Shown here piece by piece: positions 8,972-17,365 of a stretch of DNA of 64,000 bases. Both the position numbers and the translations under genes were made by a program. This DNA comes from Pseudomonas piscis (lineage in GTDB: Bacteria > Pseudomonadota > Gammaproteobacteria > Pseudomonadales > Pseudomonadaceae). Each line of letters opens with the position of its first letter. Within the stretch, counting starts at the first letter, position 1. Location of the stretch: positions 186,001 through 250,000 of the forward strand of contig NZ_WHUV01000002.1 of NCBI RefSeq assembly GCF_009380155.1, written 5' to 3'. The notes beneath the pieces were generated by a model. The model was not told the DNA's origin and ran no database searches. It saw only the letters and a program-made list of their open reading frames with translations.

Positions 8972-9023
8972 GGCACGGCGGCGCCCGAACCGCCAACCGA
9001 CAACAACGTGGAGAGCACCCTTG

Positions 9024-9950
9024 ATGAATATCCAGACCCGAGTGGTTTCCCTGGCCCTGGCCTTGCTGCTGTCCAGCGGCGTGGCCCAGGCCCAGGTGCG
9101 GATCGGTGTGAGCATGTCGCAGTTCGATGACACCTGGCTGACCTACCTGCGCGAGTCCATGGACCAGAAGGCCAAGTCCATGCCCGAGGGCGTGGACTTG
9201 CAGTTCGAGGACGCCCGCAGCGACGTGGTCAAGCAGTTGAGCCAGGTCGAAAGCTTCGTCAGCCAGAAGGTCGACGCCATCGTGGTCAACCCGGTGGATA
9301 CCGCCGCCACTCGCAAGATCACCGAGGCGGCGGTCAAGGCCGGGATCCCGCTGGTCTACGTCAACCGTCGCCCGGATGACCTGGCCCTGCCCAAGGGGGT
9401 GGTCACCGTGGCCTCCGATGACCTGGAGGCCGGGCGGATGCAGATGCAGTACCTCGCGGACAAGATGGGTGGCAAGGGCAGCGTGGTGATCCTGCTGGGC
9501 GACCTGGCCAACAACTCCACGGCCAATCGCACCAAGGGCGTCAAGGAGGTGCTGGCCAAGTACCCGGGCATCCGGATCGACCAGGAGCAGACCGGGGTCT
9601 GGCTGCGCGACCGCGGCATGACCCTGGTCAATGACTGGCTGACCCAGGGCCGCGAGTTCAACGCCGTGGTAGCCAACAACGACGAGATGGCCATCGGCGC
9701 CGCCATGGCCTTGAACCAGGCCGGGGTGGAACGCGGCAGCGTGCTGATCGCCGGGGTCGACGGTACCCCCGACGGGCTGCGCGCGGTGCAGCGTGGCGAG
9801 CTGGCGATGTCGGTATTCCAGGACGCCAAGGGCCAGGCCGAAGGTTCGGTGGAGACCGCGGTGAAGATGATCAAGCAGCAGCCGGTGGAGGCTGCGGTGT
9901 GGATCCCGTATCGGTTGATCACCCCGGACAACGTCGCCCAGTTCAAGTAG
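9024..9950 (+). CDS. ibpA: Periplasmic sugar (probably myo-inositol) ABC transporter binding protein
   Basis: The 308-residue protein has a clear Sec signal peptide (hydrophobic run to VAQAQ at about residue 24) and then a Peripla_BP_4 ribose-binding-protein fold. Visible family stretches are IGVSMSQFDDTWLTYLRESM, DAIVVNPVDTAATRKIT, and the late ANNDEMAIGAAMAL and IAGVDGTPDGLRAV segments that line the sugar pocket. The start chosen is the ATG at 9024, after GGAG, because it gives a proper signal peptide; open reading continues further upstream. It heads the three-gene transporter that follows the iol operon, hence the inositol substrate, which is inferred. Confidence 0.82.
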   Translation: MNIQTRVVSLALALLLSSGVAQAQVRIGVSMSQFDDTWLTYLRESMDQKAKSMPEGVDLQFEDARSDVVKQLSQVESFVSQKVDAIVVNPVDTAATRKITEAAVKAGIPLVYVNRRPDDLALPKGVVTVASDDLEAGRMQMQYLADKMGGKGSVVILLGDLANNSTANRTKGVKEVLAKYPGIRIDQEQTGVWLRDRGMTLVNDWLTQGREFNAVVANNDEMAIGAAMALNQAGVERGSVLIAGVDGTPDGLRAVQRGELAMSVFQDAKGQAEGSVETAVKMIKQQPVEAAVWIPYRLITPDNVAQFK

Positions 9951-10016
9951 CCGGGCCTCATTCACCGAGCAAGCCGACCGGGTGCCCTGGGTGCCTGGCG
10001 GCGGGAGTAACTGAGC

Positions 10017-11564
10017 ATGAACGCCTGTGCGTCCGTTTCGAATCCGGCCGGGATTACCCCCGTCATCGAGCCTTACCTGTTGGAGGTGATCAATGTCAGC
10101 AAGGGCTTTCCCGGGGTGGTGGCCTTGTCCGAGGTGCAGCTGCGGGTGCGTCCCGGCACCGTGCTGGCGTTGATGGGGGAGAACGGGGCCGGCAAGTCGA
10201 CCCTGATGAAGATCATTGCCGGGATCTACCAGCCCGATGCCGGCGAGTTGCGCCTCAAGGGCCGGCCAGTGAGTTTCGCCTCGCCACTGGCGGCCCTGGA
10301 GGCGGGGATCGCGATGATCCACCAGGAGCTCAACCTGATGCCGCACATGAGCGTTGCCGAGAACATCTGGATCGGGCGCGAGCCGCTGGGCCGGCTGGGC
10401 CTGGTCGATCATCGGGCGATGCATCGCGCCACCGCCGCGCTGTTGGCGCGCCTGCGCATCGAGCTCGATCCCCAGGAGCAGGTGGGCCACCTGAGCATCG
10501 CCGAGCGGCAGATGGTGGAGATCGCCAAGGCGGTGTCCTATGACTCCGATGTGCTGATCATGGATGAGCCGACCTCGGCCATCACCGACAAGGAGGTGGC
10601 GCACCTGTTCTCGATCATCGCCGACCTCAAGGCCCAGGGTAAGGGCATCATCTACATCACCCACAAGATGAACGAAGTGTTCGCCATCGCCGATGAGGTG
10701 GCGGTGTTTCGCGATGGCACCTACATCGGCCTGCAACGGGCCGAGAGCCTGGACGGCGACAGCCTGATCTCGATGATGGTCGGGCGCGAGCTGAGCCAGC
10801 TGTTTCCCACGCGTGACCAGCCCATCGGCGAGCGCTTGCTGCAGGTGTGCGACCTGCGCCTGGACGGGGTGTTCGAGGGGGTGTCGTTCGACCTGCATGC
10901 CGGCGAGATCCTCGGTATCGCCGGGCTGATGGGCTCGGGGCGGACCAACGTGGCCGAGACCCTGTTCGGCATCACCCCGGCCGATGGTGGGCAGATCATC
11001 CTCGATGGCCAGGTGTTGCGCATTGGCGAGCCCCACGTGGCCATCAGCCAAGGCCTGGCGCTGCTCACCGAAGATCGCAAGCTCAGCGGCTTGTTTCCCT
11101 GCCTGTCGGTGTTGGAGAACATGGAAGTGGCGGTGCTCAAACACTATGCCGGGGCGGGGTTCGTCAAGCACAAGGCCCTGCGTGCGCTGTGCGAGGACAT
11201 GTGTCGCCAGTTGCGGGTCAAGACCCCGTCGCTGGAGCAGTGCATCGACACCCTGTCTGGCGGCAACCAGCAAAAGGCCCTGCTGGCCCGCTGGCTGATG
11301 ACCCGGCCGCGGATCCTGATCCTCGACGAGCCGACCCGGGGCATCGATGTCGGGGCCAAGGCCGAGATCTATCGCCTGATCGCCACACTCGCCGGCGAAG
11401 GCATGGCGGTGCTGATGATCTCCTCGGAACTGCCCGAGGTCCTGGGCATGAGCGACCGGGTAATGGTCATGCACGAGGGGCAACTGATGGGCACCCTGGA
11501 CCGCAGCGAAGCGAGCCAGGAGCGGGTGATGCAGCTGGCCTCGGGCCTGGCCCTGGAACACTAG
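10017..11564 (+). CDS. iatA: Sugar ABC transporter ATP-binding protein
   Basis: The 515-residue protein is a double ABC ATPase of the RbsA/MglA type. The first half has Walker [10 protein letters not shown] (about 54-62), a divergent signature LSIAERQ and Walker [11 protein letters not shown]. The second half has the degenerate Walker A typical of this class (GLMGSGRTN), the signature LSGGNQQK and Walker [12 protein letters not shown]. It would power uptake through IatP. It sits 66 bases after ibpA and 70 before iatP. Substrate assignment rests on the neighbours. Confidence 0.85.
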   Translation: MNACASVSNPAGITPVIEPYLLEVINVSKGFPGVVALSEVQLRVRPGTVLALMGENGAGKSTLMKIIAGIYQPDAGELRLKGRPVSFASPLAALEAGIAMIHQELNLMPHMSVAENIWIGREPLGRLGLVDHRAMHRATAALLARLRIELDPQEQVGHLSIAERQMVEIAKAVSYDSDVLIMDEPTSAITDKEVAHLFSIIADLKAQGKGIIYITHKMNEVFAIADEVAVFRDGTYIGLQRAESLDGDSLISMMVGRELSQLFPTRDQPIGERLLQVCDLRLDGVFEGVSFDLHAGEILGIAGLMGSGRTNVAETLFGITPADGGQIILDGQVLRIGEPHVAISQGLALLTEDRKLSGLFPCLSVLENMEVAVLKHYAGAGFVKHKALRALCEDMCRQLRVKTPSLEQCIDTLSGGNQQKALLARWLMTRPRILILDEPTRGIDVGAKAEIYRLIATLAGEGMAVLMISSELPEVLGMSDRVMVMHEGQLMGTLDRSEASQERVMQLASGLALEH

Positions 11565-11634
11565 CGGCGACACACGACATTCAACCTGGGCCGGCCGCCT
11601 GCAATGGCGCCGCCCCTGATCAAGGTGGACGGTG

Positions 11635-12657
11635 ATGAACGCAATACTGGAAAACAAACCGGCCCTGGCACCGGCCAAGAGCCGTCGGCGCCTGCCGACC
11701 GAACTGAGTATCTTCCTGGTGCTGATCGGCATCGCCCTGGTGTTCGAGCTGTCCGGCTGGGTGGTCCGCGAGCAGAGCTTCTTGCTCAATTCCCAGCGCC
11801 TGGTGCTGATGATCCTCCAGGTCTCGGTCATTGGCCTGCTGGCCATCGGCGTGACCCAGGTGATCATCACCACCGGCATCGACCTGTCCTCGGGCTCGGT
11901 GCTGGCCTTGTCGGCGATGATCGCCGCCAGCCTGGCGCAGACTTCCGACTTCAGCCGCGCGGTGTTCCCCGGGTTGACCGATCTGCCGGTATGGATCCCG
12001 GTACTGGCGGGGCTGGGGGTCGGCCTGCTGGCGGGGGCGATCAACGGCAGCATCATCGCCCTCAGTGGCATCCCGCCCTTTATCGCCACCCTGGGAATGA
12101 TGGTCTCGGCCCGTGGCCTGGCGCGCTACTACACCCAGGGCCAGCCGGTGAGCATGCTGTCCGATTCCTACACTGCCATTGGCCATGGGGCGATGCCGGT
12201 GGTGATCTTCCTGGCGGTGGCGGTGATTTTCCATGTCGCCCTGCGCTACACCCGCTATGGCAAGTACACCTACGCCATCGGCGGCAACATGCAGGCGGCG
12301 CGCACGTCGGGGATCAACGTCAAGCGCCACCTGGTGATCGTCTACAGCATCGCCGGGCTGCTGGCCGGGTTGGCCGGGGTGGTGGCCTCGGCGCGGGCCG
12401 CCACCGGGCAGGCGGGGATGGGCATGTCCTACGAACTGGATGCCATCGCCGCTGCGGTGATCGGTGGCACCAGCCTGGCCGGGGGCGTGGGACGCATCAC
12501 CGGCACGGTGATCGGCGCGCTGATCCTGGGGGTGATGGCCAGCGGTTTCACTTTCGTCGGTGTCGATGCCTACATCCAGGACATCATCAAGGGATTGATC
12601 ATCGTGGTGGCGGTGGTCATCGACCAGTACCGCAACAAACGCAAGCTCAAACGCTGA
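11635..12657 (+). CDS. iatP: Sugar ABC transporter permease
   Basis: The 340-residue protein is an RbsC/AraH-type inner-membrane permease with many hydrophobic segments and the family stretches GITTGIDLSSGSVLAL-like (VIITTGIDLSSGSVLALSAM), ALSGIPPFIATLGMM and GGTSLAGGVGRITGT. It forms the membrane channel for the IbpA/IatA system. The ATG at 11635 was preferred to a GTG one codon earlier. A hairpin about 140 bases downstream probably ends the operon. Confidence 0.85.
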   Translation: MNAILENKPALAPAKSRRRLPTELSIFLVLIGIALVFELSGWVVREQSFLLNSQRLVLMILQVSVIGLLAIGVTQVIITTGIDLSSGSVLALSAMIAASLAQTSDFSRAVFPGLTDLPVWIPVLAGLGVGLLAGAINGSIIALSGIPPFIATLGMMVSARGLARYYTQGQPVSMLSDSYTAIGHGAMPVVIFLAVAVIFHVALRYTRYGKYTYAIGGNMQAARTSGINVKRHLVIVYSIAGLLAGLAGVVASARAATGQAGMGMSYELDAIAAAVIGGTSLAGGVGRITGTVIGALILGVMASGFTFVGVDAYIQDIIKGLIIVVAVVIDQYRNKRKLKR

Positions 12658-13010
12658 TGTCGATGCCTGGAGGCGGACGGGCAGGGCGGTAATCTGTCGC
12701 AAAAATGGCCAAATCCGCTGTCCGGTACTGCCGTTTGTCTTCTAAAAGACCTGCGCGCATGGAATTTTTTGTTATAAAAGCACTCCGATCACCAGCCCCA
12801 AAGCCCGCAATTGCGGGCTTTGTGCGGTTTGTCGGACAGATTCGCTGTCATTTCAGTTGCTGAGCCCTCAAACCGGCCTTAGACTGCCGCCCCTCGTAAA
12901 TTGAGTGCCGGGTGGCGCTTGGAAGGTATGGCGCCTTTCTGATGACCCTGAAGGTCAACCGGAAACAGTTTGAATTCGCCTTAATGCACGTATTTTTTAT
13001 AGAGAAATCA
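12658..13010 (+). other. Intergenic region between iatP and the dksA-like gene
   Basis: This 353-base stretch holds a 22-base perfect palindrome (see terminator), an AT-rich patch with TTATAA at 12772-12777, and a second AT-rich patch just before the dksA-like gene (12990-13010). No further coding ORF with a credible start is seen. Confidence 0.5.
12800..12821 (+). terminator. Hairpin, probable terminator after iatP
   Basis: The segment is a perfect palindrome with arms AAAGCCCGCAA and TTGCGGGCTTT. The tract after it is only partly T-rich (TGTGCGGTTTG), so termination may be weak or bidirectional. Confidence 0.5.
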
Positions 13011-13415
13011 ATGACCAAGGAAAAGTTGCTGGCCATGCCGGCGGATGACTACATGAATGCCGAGCAACACGCTTTTTTCACTGAGCTGTTGCAAGCCATG
13101 AAGGTGGAAACCCACGAGCGCATCGAGCAGAACCGGATCGCCATTGAAAGCCTGGATACCCCGGCTGACCCGGCCGACGCCGCTTCCGTCGAAGAAGAGC
13201 GCACCTGGTTGGTCAATGCCATCGATCGCGACCAGCGCATGTTGCCGCAGCTGGAGCAGGCCCTGGGCCGGATCAGTGACGACAGCTTCGGCTGGTGCGA
13301 CGACAGCGGCGAGCCGATCGGCCTCAAGCGCCTGCTGATCAGCCCGACCACCAAGTACTGCATCGAAGCCCAAGAGCGTCACGAGCAGATCGACAAGCAC
13401 CAGCGCCAGGCCTGA
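13011..13415 (+). CDS. DksA/TraR-family RNA polymerase-binding protein, zinc-free type
   Basis: The 134-residue protein has the long N-terminal coiled coil of DksA, with the acidic tip motif DPADAA (residues 53-58) that reaches into the polymerase secondary channel, and a C-terminal globular domain. The four-cysteine zinc site is broken: residues 96-99 are C-D-D-S and 117-120 are C-I-E-A, leaving two cysteines. This is the pattern of the zinc-independent DksA2 paralogue of P. aeruginosa, which backs up DksA when zinc is scarce. I looked for a full Zur box upstream and found only a TTATAA half. The weak ribosome binding site (AGAGAA) is noted. The orthology to DksA2 is inferred from the motif. 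Confidence 0.8.
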   Translation: MTKEKLLAMPADDYMNAEQHAFFTELLQAMKVETHERIEQNRIAIESLDTPADPADAASVEEERTWLVNAIDRDQRMLPQLEQALGRISDDSFGWCDDSGEPIGLKRLLISPTTKYCIEAQERHEQIDKHQRQA

Positions 13416-13721
13416 CAGCCGCTGCAAGTGTTTCAAGTGCATTGATGCCTTCAGGGGCGCAGCCTAGCCGGCGCTGCGTCCCTGGAGTGCAAACCCCTCG
13501 CTACAATTGCCCTCCCTTCGGTAGCCGCGCCACGGCCACCGTTCCCTTGATCTGTTGCAATACCCATCCCGCCAGACCCTGAATAATGCCCCGCACGCGC
13601 TTCTTGCCGCTTGAGGCTGCAAGCTTGCCGCTGTGCCTGTTCCGACTAAGGGACCATGGATCATGGCGTTATAGTGGCGTTTAATGCGGCAAAACAATTA
13701 GAACGATATGGGGTGAGCAAC
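13416..13721 (+). other. Intergenic region between the dksA-like gene and the chemoreceptor
   Basis: This stretch of 306 bases has one strong hairpin (13452-13484) and no credible ORF. The chemoreceptor ribosome binding site (GGGGTGA) lies at its end. Confidence 0.5.
13452..13484 (+). terminator. Hairpin after the dksA-like gene
   Basis: Arms CAGGGGCGCAGC and GCTGCGTCCCTG pair almost completely across an 8-9 base loop. There is no T-tract, so it is a terminator candidate only by position. Confidence 0.4.
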
Positions 13722-15341
13722 ATGTCAAGAGATGGATCTCTCGCGGTGCCTGTGGCGCAGGCGCTGGCAACTCCCGAACCTGCCCGTTGGTGGACTCCGG
13801 CGCTACAGAGTGCGGCCCTGATGGCGCTGTTGGCCGGCCAGGCCCTGGGCGACTGGCCGCTGTACCTGTGCCTGCCGCTGGCGGTGGTGGTGATCTGGTT
13901 GCCCCGGCTGCGTAGCCGCAAGGTGACGGGGGCGGTGCTGGCGGCCAGCGATGGCGAAATGTCGGCGCTGACCCGCGATCTGTCCTACAGCACTTCCCAC
14001 AATGCATTGTCTGCCGCTGGCGTGGCCTATTCGGTAACCCGCTTGGCCGACAAGCTGCAATCCCAGCTGGATGCCGCGGTGCGCATCGTCGGCAACGCCG
14101 AGGTGATGATCAAGACCGAGCAGGTCACCTCGCAGCTCAGCCGCCAAGCGCTGGGAGCCGCCAGCGAAGCCCATGCCAGCAGTGCCGAAGGGCGCACGGT
14201 GTTGGGCGAGTCCATCAACCGCATGCACCTTCTGAGCCAGCGCGCCAACGACAGCCGTGAGTCGATCGAGGCCCTCAGCCAGCGCAGCGAGGAGATCCAG
14301 CGCGTGGCCCTGGTGATCCAGTCCATTGCCAGCCAGACCAACCTGCTGGCCCTCAATGCGGCCATCGAGGCGGCCCGGGCCGGCGAGCATGGCCGCGGTT
14401 TCGCCGTGGTCGCCGACGAGGTGCGCGGGCTGGCCGGGCGTACGGCGGTGGCCACCGATGAGGTCGGGGTGATGGTGGCCGATATCCAGCAGCGCACCGG
14501 TGATGTAGTGGAACAGATCCGCCAGTTGTCCGATGACCTGAATCTTGGGGTCGAGCAGGTGGAGCATACCGGTCGCCACCTGGACAACATCGCCCGCCTG
14601 GCGGCCGGGGTCGAGGAGCAGGTCAGCGAAATCGCCCGGGGCGCCGAGACCAATCGCGAACAGTTGGACAGCCTGTTCCACGCAGTGGAGCAGATGCGCA
14701 GCGACCTGGCGGTCAGCGACCAGCAGACCCGCAGCCTGGCCGAGGCGGCGGTGCAAATGGAAGGGCAGGCGGAAACCATCAGCGAGCGCCTGGCCGCGGT
14801 GGGCCTGGATGAATATCACCAGCGCATCTACGACCTGGCCCGCGAAGGCGCGCGACGCATCGCCGAGCAGTTCGAGGCCGACCTCGCGGCCCAGCGCATC
14901 AGCCTCGACGAGCTGTTCGACCGCAATTACCAGTTGATTCCCAACACCGAGCCAAGCAGGTATCACACCCGCTTCGATCGCTATACCGATCAGGTGCTGC
15001 CAGCGATCCAGGAGTCCTTGCTGCCACGCCATGACGGCCTGGTGTTCGCCATCGCCTGTACCCAGGAAGGCTACGTGCCAACCCATAACCAGGCGTTTTC
15101 CCAACCCTTGACCGGCGATCCCCAGGTGGACAACCTGCACAACCGCAGCAAGCGCAAGTTCGCCGATCGCACCGGTATTCGCTGCGGCAGCCATCAGCAG
15201 CCGCTGTTGTTGCAGACCTACACCCGCGATACCGGCGAGCTGATGCACGATCTTTCGGTGCCGATCATGGTCCAGGGACGCCACTGGGGCGGCCTGCGCC
15301 TGGGCTACAAACCCGAGCAGGCGCCATCCCGACGGGCCTGA
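13722..15341 (+). CDS. Methyl-accepting chemotaxis protein with a C-terminal sensory domain
   Basis: The 539-residue protein has two closely spaced N-terminal membrane segments (about residues 22-65) with almost no periplasmic loop, then a cytoplasmic MCP signalling domain whose hairpin tip reads [22 protein letters not shown]. After the signalling domain comes a globular region of about 170 residues (from [15 protein letters not shown] to the end) containing the string [17 protein letters not shown] and looking like a Cache/PAS-type sensor. Input thus seems cytoplasmic and C-terminal. The ATG at 13722 is preferred over one at 13656 because GGGGTGA precedes it. The ligand cannot be told. No che genes are nearby. 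Confidence 0.85.
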   Translation: MSRDGSLAVPVAQALATPEPARWWTPALQSAALMALLAGQALGDWPLYLCLPLAVVVIWLPRLRSRKVTGAVLAASDGEMSALTRDLSYSTSHNALSAAGVAYSVTRLADKLQSQLDAAVRIVGNAEVMIKTEQVTSQLSRQALGAASEAHASSAEGRTVLGESINRMHLLSQRANDSRESIEALSQRSEEIQRVALVIQSIASQTNLLALNAAIEAARAGEHGRGFAVVADEVRGLAGRTAVATDEVGVMVADIQQRTGDVVEQIRQLSDDLNLGVEQVEHTGRHLDNIARLAAGVEEQVSEIARGAETNREQLDSLFHAVEQMRSDLAVSDQQTRSLAEAAVQMEGQAETISERLAAVGLDEYHQRIYDLAREGARRIAEQFEADLAAQRISLDELFDRNYQLIPNTEPSRYHTRFDRYTDQVLPAIQESLLPRHDGLVFAIACTQEGYVPTHNQAFSQPLTGDPQVDNLHNRSKRKFADRTGIRCGSHQQPLLLQTYTRDTGELMHDLSVPIMVQGRHWGGLRLGYKPEQAPSRRA

Positions 15342-15432
15342 TGGCGAGCGGCGATTGTTACCGTTGGCGTAATGCTGATGTGCAATAACCGGCTGTTGTC
15401 CAGAGGCGGAAATCATTTAGCATGCCTATATC

Positions 15433-15446
15433 GTTAGGTTGCTAAC
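15433..15446. promoter_or_regulatory. Short perfect dyad, operator candidate
   Basis: GTTAG-GTTG-CTAAC is a perfect inverted repeat in an AT-rich setting and ends 19 bases before the ATG of the small gene that follows. The size and sequence are like a MarR-family site. No MarR gene is in the window, so the regulator is unknown. Confidence 0.35.
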
Positions 15447-15465
15447 TATTTCCGCGAGGATAGCC

Positions 15466-15681
15466 ATGTACAAGGTCGATGTAGCGGTGATGATAGGCAG
15501 CGGCGTGCCCGGCTCGTTGCAAGCCCTGGGGCGCAAGGTGTGCTGGGTGGTACTGGTCAATGGCGAACAACGGGGTACCGCGTTCGCCAGTCGCGCCGAC
15601 GCTGAGGAATGCCAGTTGGCCTGGCAGGAGCAACTGGCAGTGCTTGCCCCCGACCCGGACCGTTTCAAGCACTCGGCCTAG
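15466..15681 (+). CDS. Hypothetical protein (71 aa)
   Basis: A small acidic protein starting MYKVDVAVMIGSGVPGSLQALGRK. I do not recognise a named domain. The ATG at 15466 follows GAGGA by six bases, and the coding bias continues to the stop. It has a mixed beta/alpha look (KVCWVVLVNGEQRGTAF, then a helix rich in A, E and Q) and no signal peptide. It is convergent with the small minus-strand gene at 15697-15927. A dyad sits in its upstream region. Confidence 0.6.
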   Translation: MYKVDVAVMIGSGVPGSLQALGRKVCWVVLVNGEQRGTAFASRADAEECQLAWQEQLAVLAPDPDRFKHSA

Positions 15682-15696
15682 GCCGGCTCCACTGGC

Positions 15697-15927
15697 TCAA
15701 GGGGCCAGCGCGCCCTGGTCGATCGCTTGCTTGAGGGCCCTGGCTTGTTCCCGGGCTGCTGCCGCAGCTTCCTCCGAGGTCTTGAACCAGCGGTCGCGTT
15801 CCACCTGGTAGAAGTGGAACCGGCTCTTGGGCACCTTGGTGCGCAGGGCGATCACGGCCTGGTATTCGCCCCTGACTTCCCGGCACTGGCCGCGGATGAA
15901 GAATTCGCCAATATCCAGCTCTTTCAT
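15697..15927 (-). CDS. Hypothetical protein (76 aa)
   Basis: The protein begins MKELDIGEFFIRGQCREVRG and ends in an alanine-rich helix (SEEAAAAAREQARALKQAID). It reads as a small soluble protein with a beta-rich N-terminal half. The central segment KSRFHFYQVERDRWFKTSEEA suggests a compact domain, but I cannot name it. The start at 15927 has GAGGGG just upstream; a longer form from further upstream has no better start. Function unknown. Confidence 0.6.
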   Translation of the reverse strand: MKELDIGEFFIRGQCREVRGEYQAVIALRTKVPKSRFHFYQVERDRWFKTSEEAAAAAREQARALKQAIDQGALAP

Positions 15928-16128
15928 TTCCCCTCTGCTCCTTTGGCTCGTTGAGTCTCGGGTGCCCACGGAGTGTGGCCGGTGGACCCGGCGTCGAGTA
16001 TTGCGTGGATGGGCAAACCGGATCCTGAGTCAGATCAGCTTGTGAGTATTTTCCTCAAGAGCGGCGCTCAAGTATCTGCAGCAGCAATGCCAGGACAGGA
16101 GTGGGGCGGCGCACTAGAATGACGCCTG

Positions 16129-16158
16129 CCGGTAACATGCCTGGGATAACGTTACCGG
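16129..16158. repeat. Inverted repeat, operator candidate
   Basis: Arms CCGGTAAC and GTTACCGG, each eight bases, are separated by 14 bases. The inner bases add a near-repeat (GGTAACAT and ATAACGTTACC) that recalls LacI/GntR-family sites. The controlled transcript is unknown. Confidence 0.35.
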
Positions 16159-16489
16159 CTGGAGTGCGGTACTGGTCTTTGCTTGACTGGTGCAAAGGGT
16201 GATGGACTTGCGCTTTGCATAGTCGAAATACACAAAGTTGCTCTAGAATTGCCCCCAGCCGCCCGAAGTGGCTGCCGATTTCGGGAATTGACCAGGGTGT
16301 TTACGGCCAGCAGGCCTGTTCCAGCACTCGTTCCCTACTGCGCGGCGCCACGTTTTTCGGGTTCAGAGCCTATTCTCCAGCCTTCGACATGTGCCTATGC
16401 AATGGTGGAATGCCCCTTGCCCAGTGCCCACGGCCGCCGGAGTAGCAGGTCCACCTGAGTGAACTTCTGGTTGAGTGATTGGAGTGAGT

Positions 16490-16511
16490 ACGCCGTCATG
16501 GCGTTTTTTTT
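16490..16511 (+). terminator. Rho-independent terminator
   Basis: ACGCC-GTCAT-GGCGT followed by eight T residues is a textbook intrinsic terminator on the plus strand, 54 bases before the next gene. Nothing coding ends in front of it, which suggests a noncoding or attenuated transcript. Confidence 0.65.
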
Positions 16512-16565
16512 GTGCTGCCCGTTTTTTTAAGGACAGCATCATTTTGAGTATCGGGGAGCCTTTCC

Positions 16566-17036
16566 TTGGCAGTAAGTAATCTTGAAATGCACGCGTTGTT
16601 TGTCTTGGGTGATTTGCGCGCAAAGCTGGTCAAGCAGTTTCAATCTCGTTTTGTCTATGTCACCGAACAATCCGCCGAAGGCATCTACATCGCCGAACTC
16701 GATACCGAGACGGCCATGGTGGTGGACGACAAGCCCCGCCTGGAACTGAAAGTAGGAGACCATTTTCGCGCTGCGGTATTGCCCAGCCGCGAAGGCGGCA
16801 AGATGGAAATCCGCTTTCGCGAGATCAAGCTGACGGTCTATGGCCTGGGCGACTACGCCTTCGTCGCCAGCCCCCTGGGGCAGGGGATAGTGTTCAGGGA
16901 AGGGCAATCGGTGGTGATGGTTTTCGCCGCCAACGAGCAGTTGCAGGAAGGCCTGACCAAGACCCTCAAGGCCATATCCGCCAAGGCCGCCAAGTGGCGC
17001 AAGGGCGAACTGATCAGCTTCAAGGCCAGCGAGTGA
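16566..17036 (+). CDS. Hypothetical protein (156 aa)
   Basis: A soluble protein of about 17 kDa with mostly beta-type segments (FVYVTEQSAEGIYIAELDTETAMVVDD-like) and a basic C-terminal helix. I do not recognise a characterised family. The start chosen is TTG at 16566, seven bases after GGGGAG; the alternative is ATG at 16587, which has no ribosome binding site. The gene overlaps the following small gene by a GTGA, so the two are translationally coupled. No signal peptide or membrane segment. Confidence 0.65.
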   Translation: MAVSNLEMHALFVLGDLRAKLVKQFQSRFVYVTEQSAEGIYIAELDTETAMVVDDKPRLELKVGDHFRAAVLPSREGGKMEIRFREIKLTVYGLGDYAFVASPLGQGIVFREGQSVVMVFAANEQLQEGLTKTLKAISAKAAKWRKGELISFKASE

Positions 17037-17239
17037 CGAGCCAGAGCCGCGCCGAGTTCCACCAGCAGCATCTGGCCGCTGCGCGCAGCGAGGCCCAGCG
17101 CCTGTTCGCACAGAAGTCCGTCCTGCAAGGTGCCTGGTTGAGCTGGGTGGCCGCGCAGATCTACAACCTGCGGCCAGCGGCCTACGCCAGCATGGTGCGC
17201 CGCGAATTGCAGTGCCTGCAGGAGCCGCCGGACTCCTGA
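17033..17239 (+). CDS. Hypothetical protein (68 aa)
   Basis: The GTG start overlaps the stop of the previous gene (GTGA), so it is likely translated by coupling. The 68-residue product is mainly helical (SRAEFHQQHLAAARSEAQRL, then GAWLSWVAAQIYNLRPAAYA) with no recognised domain. Together with the upstream gene it forms a two-gene unit of unknown function. Confidence 0.6.
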   Translation: MTSQSRAEFHQQHLAAARSEAQRLFAQKSVLQGAWLSWVAAQIYNLRPAAYASMVRRELQCLQEPPDS

Positions 17240-17365
17240 TGCCATCCGTGGGTGCTTGAAAACACGGAACCTCTACTACAGTCAGTTGACTTAATGCTTC
17301 AGGGGCCTTGCGCTGGTGCGTCGCTGTCCCTCTTGCCCAGGACTCGACCTAGAGAGGTGCTTGCC

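Larger units (their letters stand above)
8600..9023 (+). other. Intergenic leader of the inositol transporter operon
   Basis: The 424 bases between iolG and ibpA hold an AT-rich promoter-like block at 8641-8690 with a repressor-like box, then about 330 bases of probable 5' leader. The leader has an A/C-rich tract at 8764-8776 followed by a 60-codon ORF. I see no strong terminator after iolG, so some read-through from the iol operon is possible. Confidence 0.55.
15928..16565. other. Long intergenic region with dyad and terminator, possible small RNA
   Basis: There are 638 bases here without a credible protein gene. Notable parts are an inverted repeat CCGGTAAC-N14-GTTACCGG at 16129-16158, a possible -10 (TAGAAT) at 16244-16249, a T-tailed hairpin at 16490-16511 and a second, weaker stem right after it (TGCTG/CAGCA at about 16513-16539). 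This could be a small RNA gene of roughly 250 bases, or a long attenuated leader for the gene at 16566. Confidence 0.4.

Noticed and set aside
8448..12089. A 1213-codon open frame on the minus strand opposite the transporter genes
   Set aside because: It is antisense to three well-supported genes and is an artefact of GC-rich codon use; the translation is rich in Gln, His, Arg and Gly and shows no domain.
12770..12780. A Zur box before the dksA-like gene
   Set aside because: Only one half (GTTATA) is present and the second half is missing, so I do not call a Zur site.
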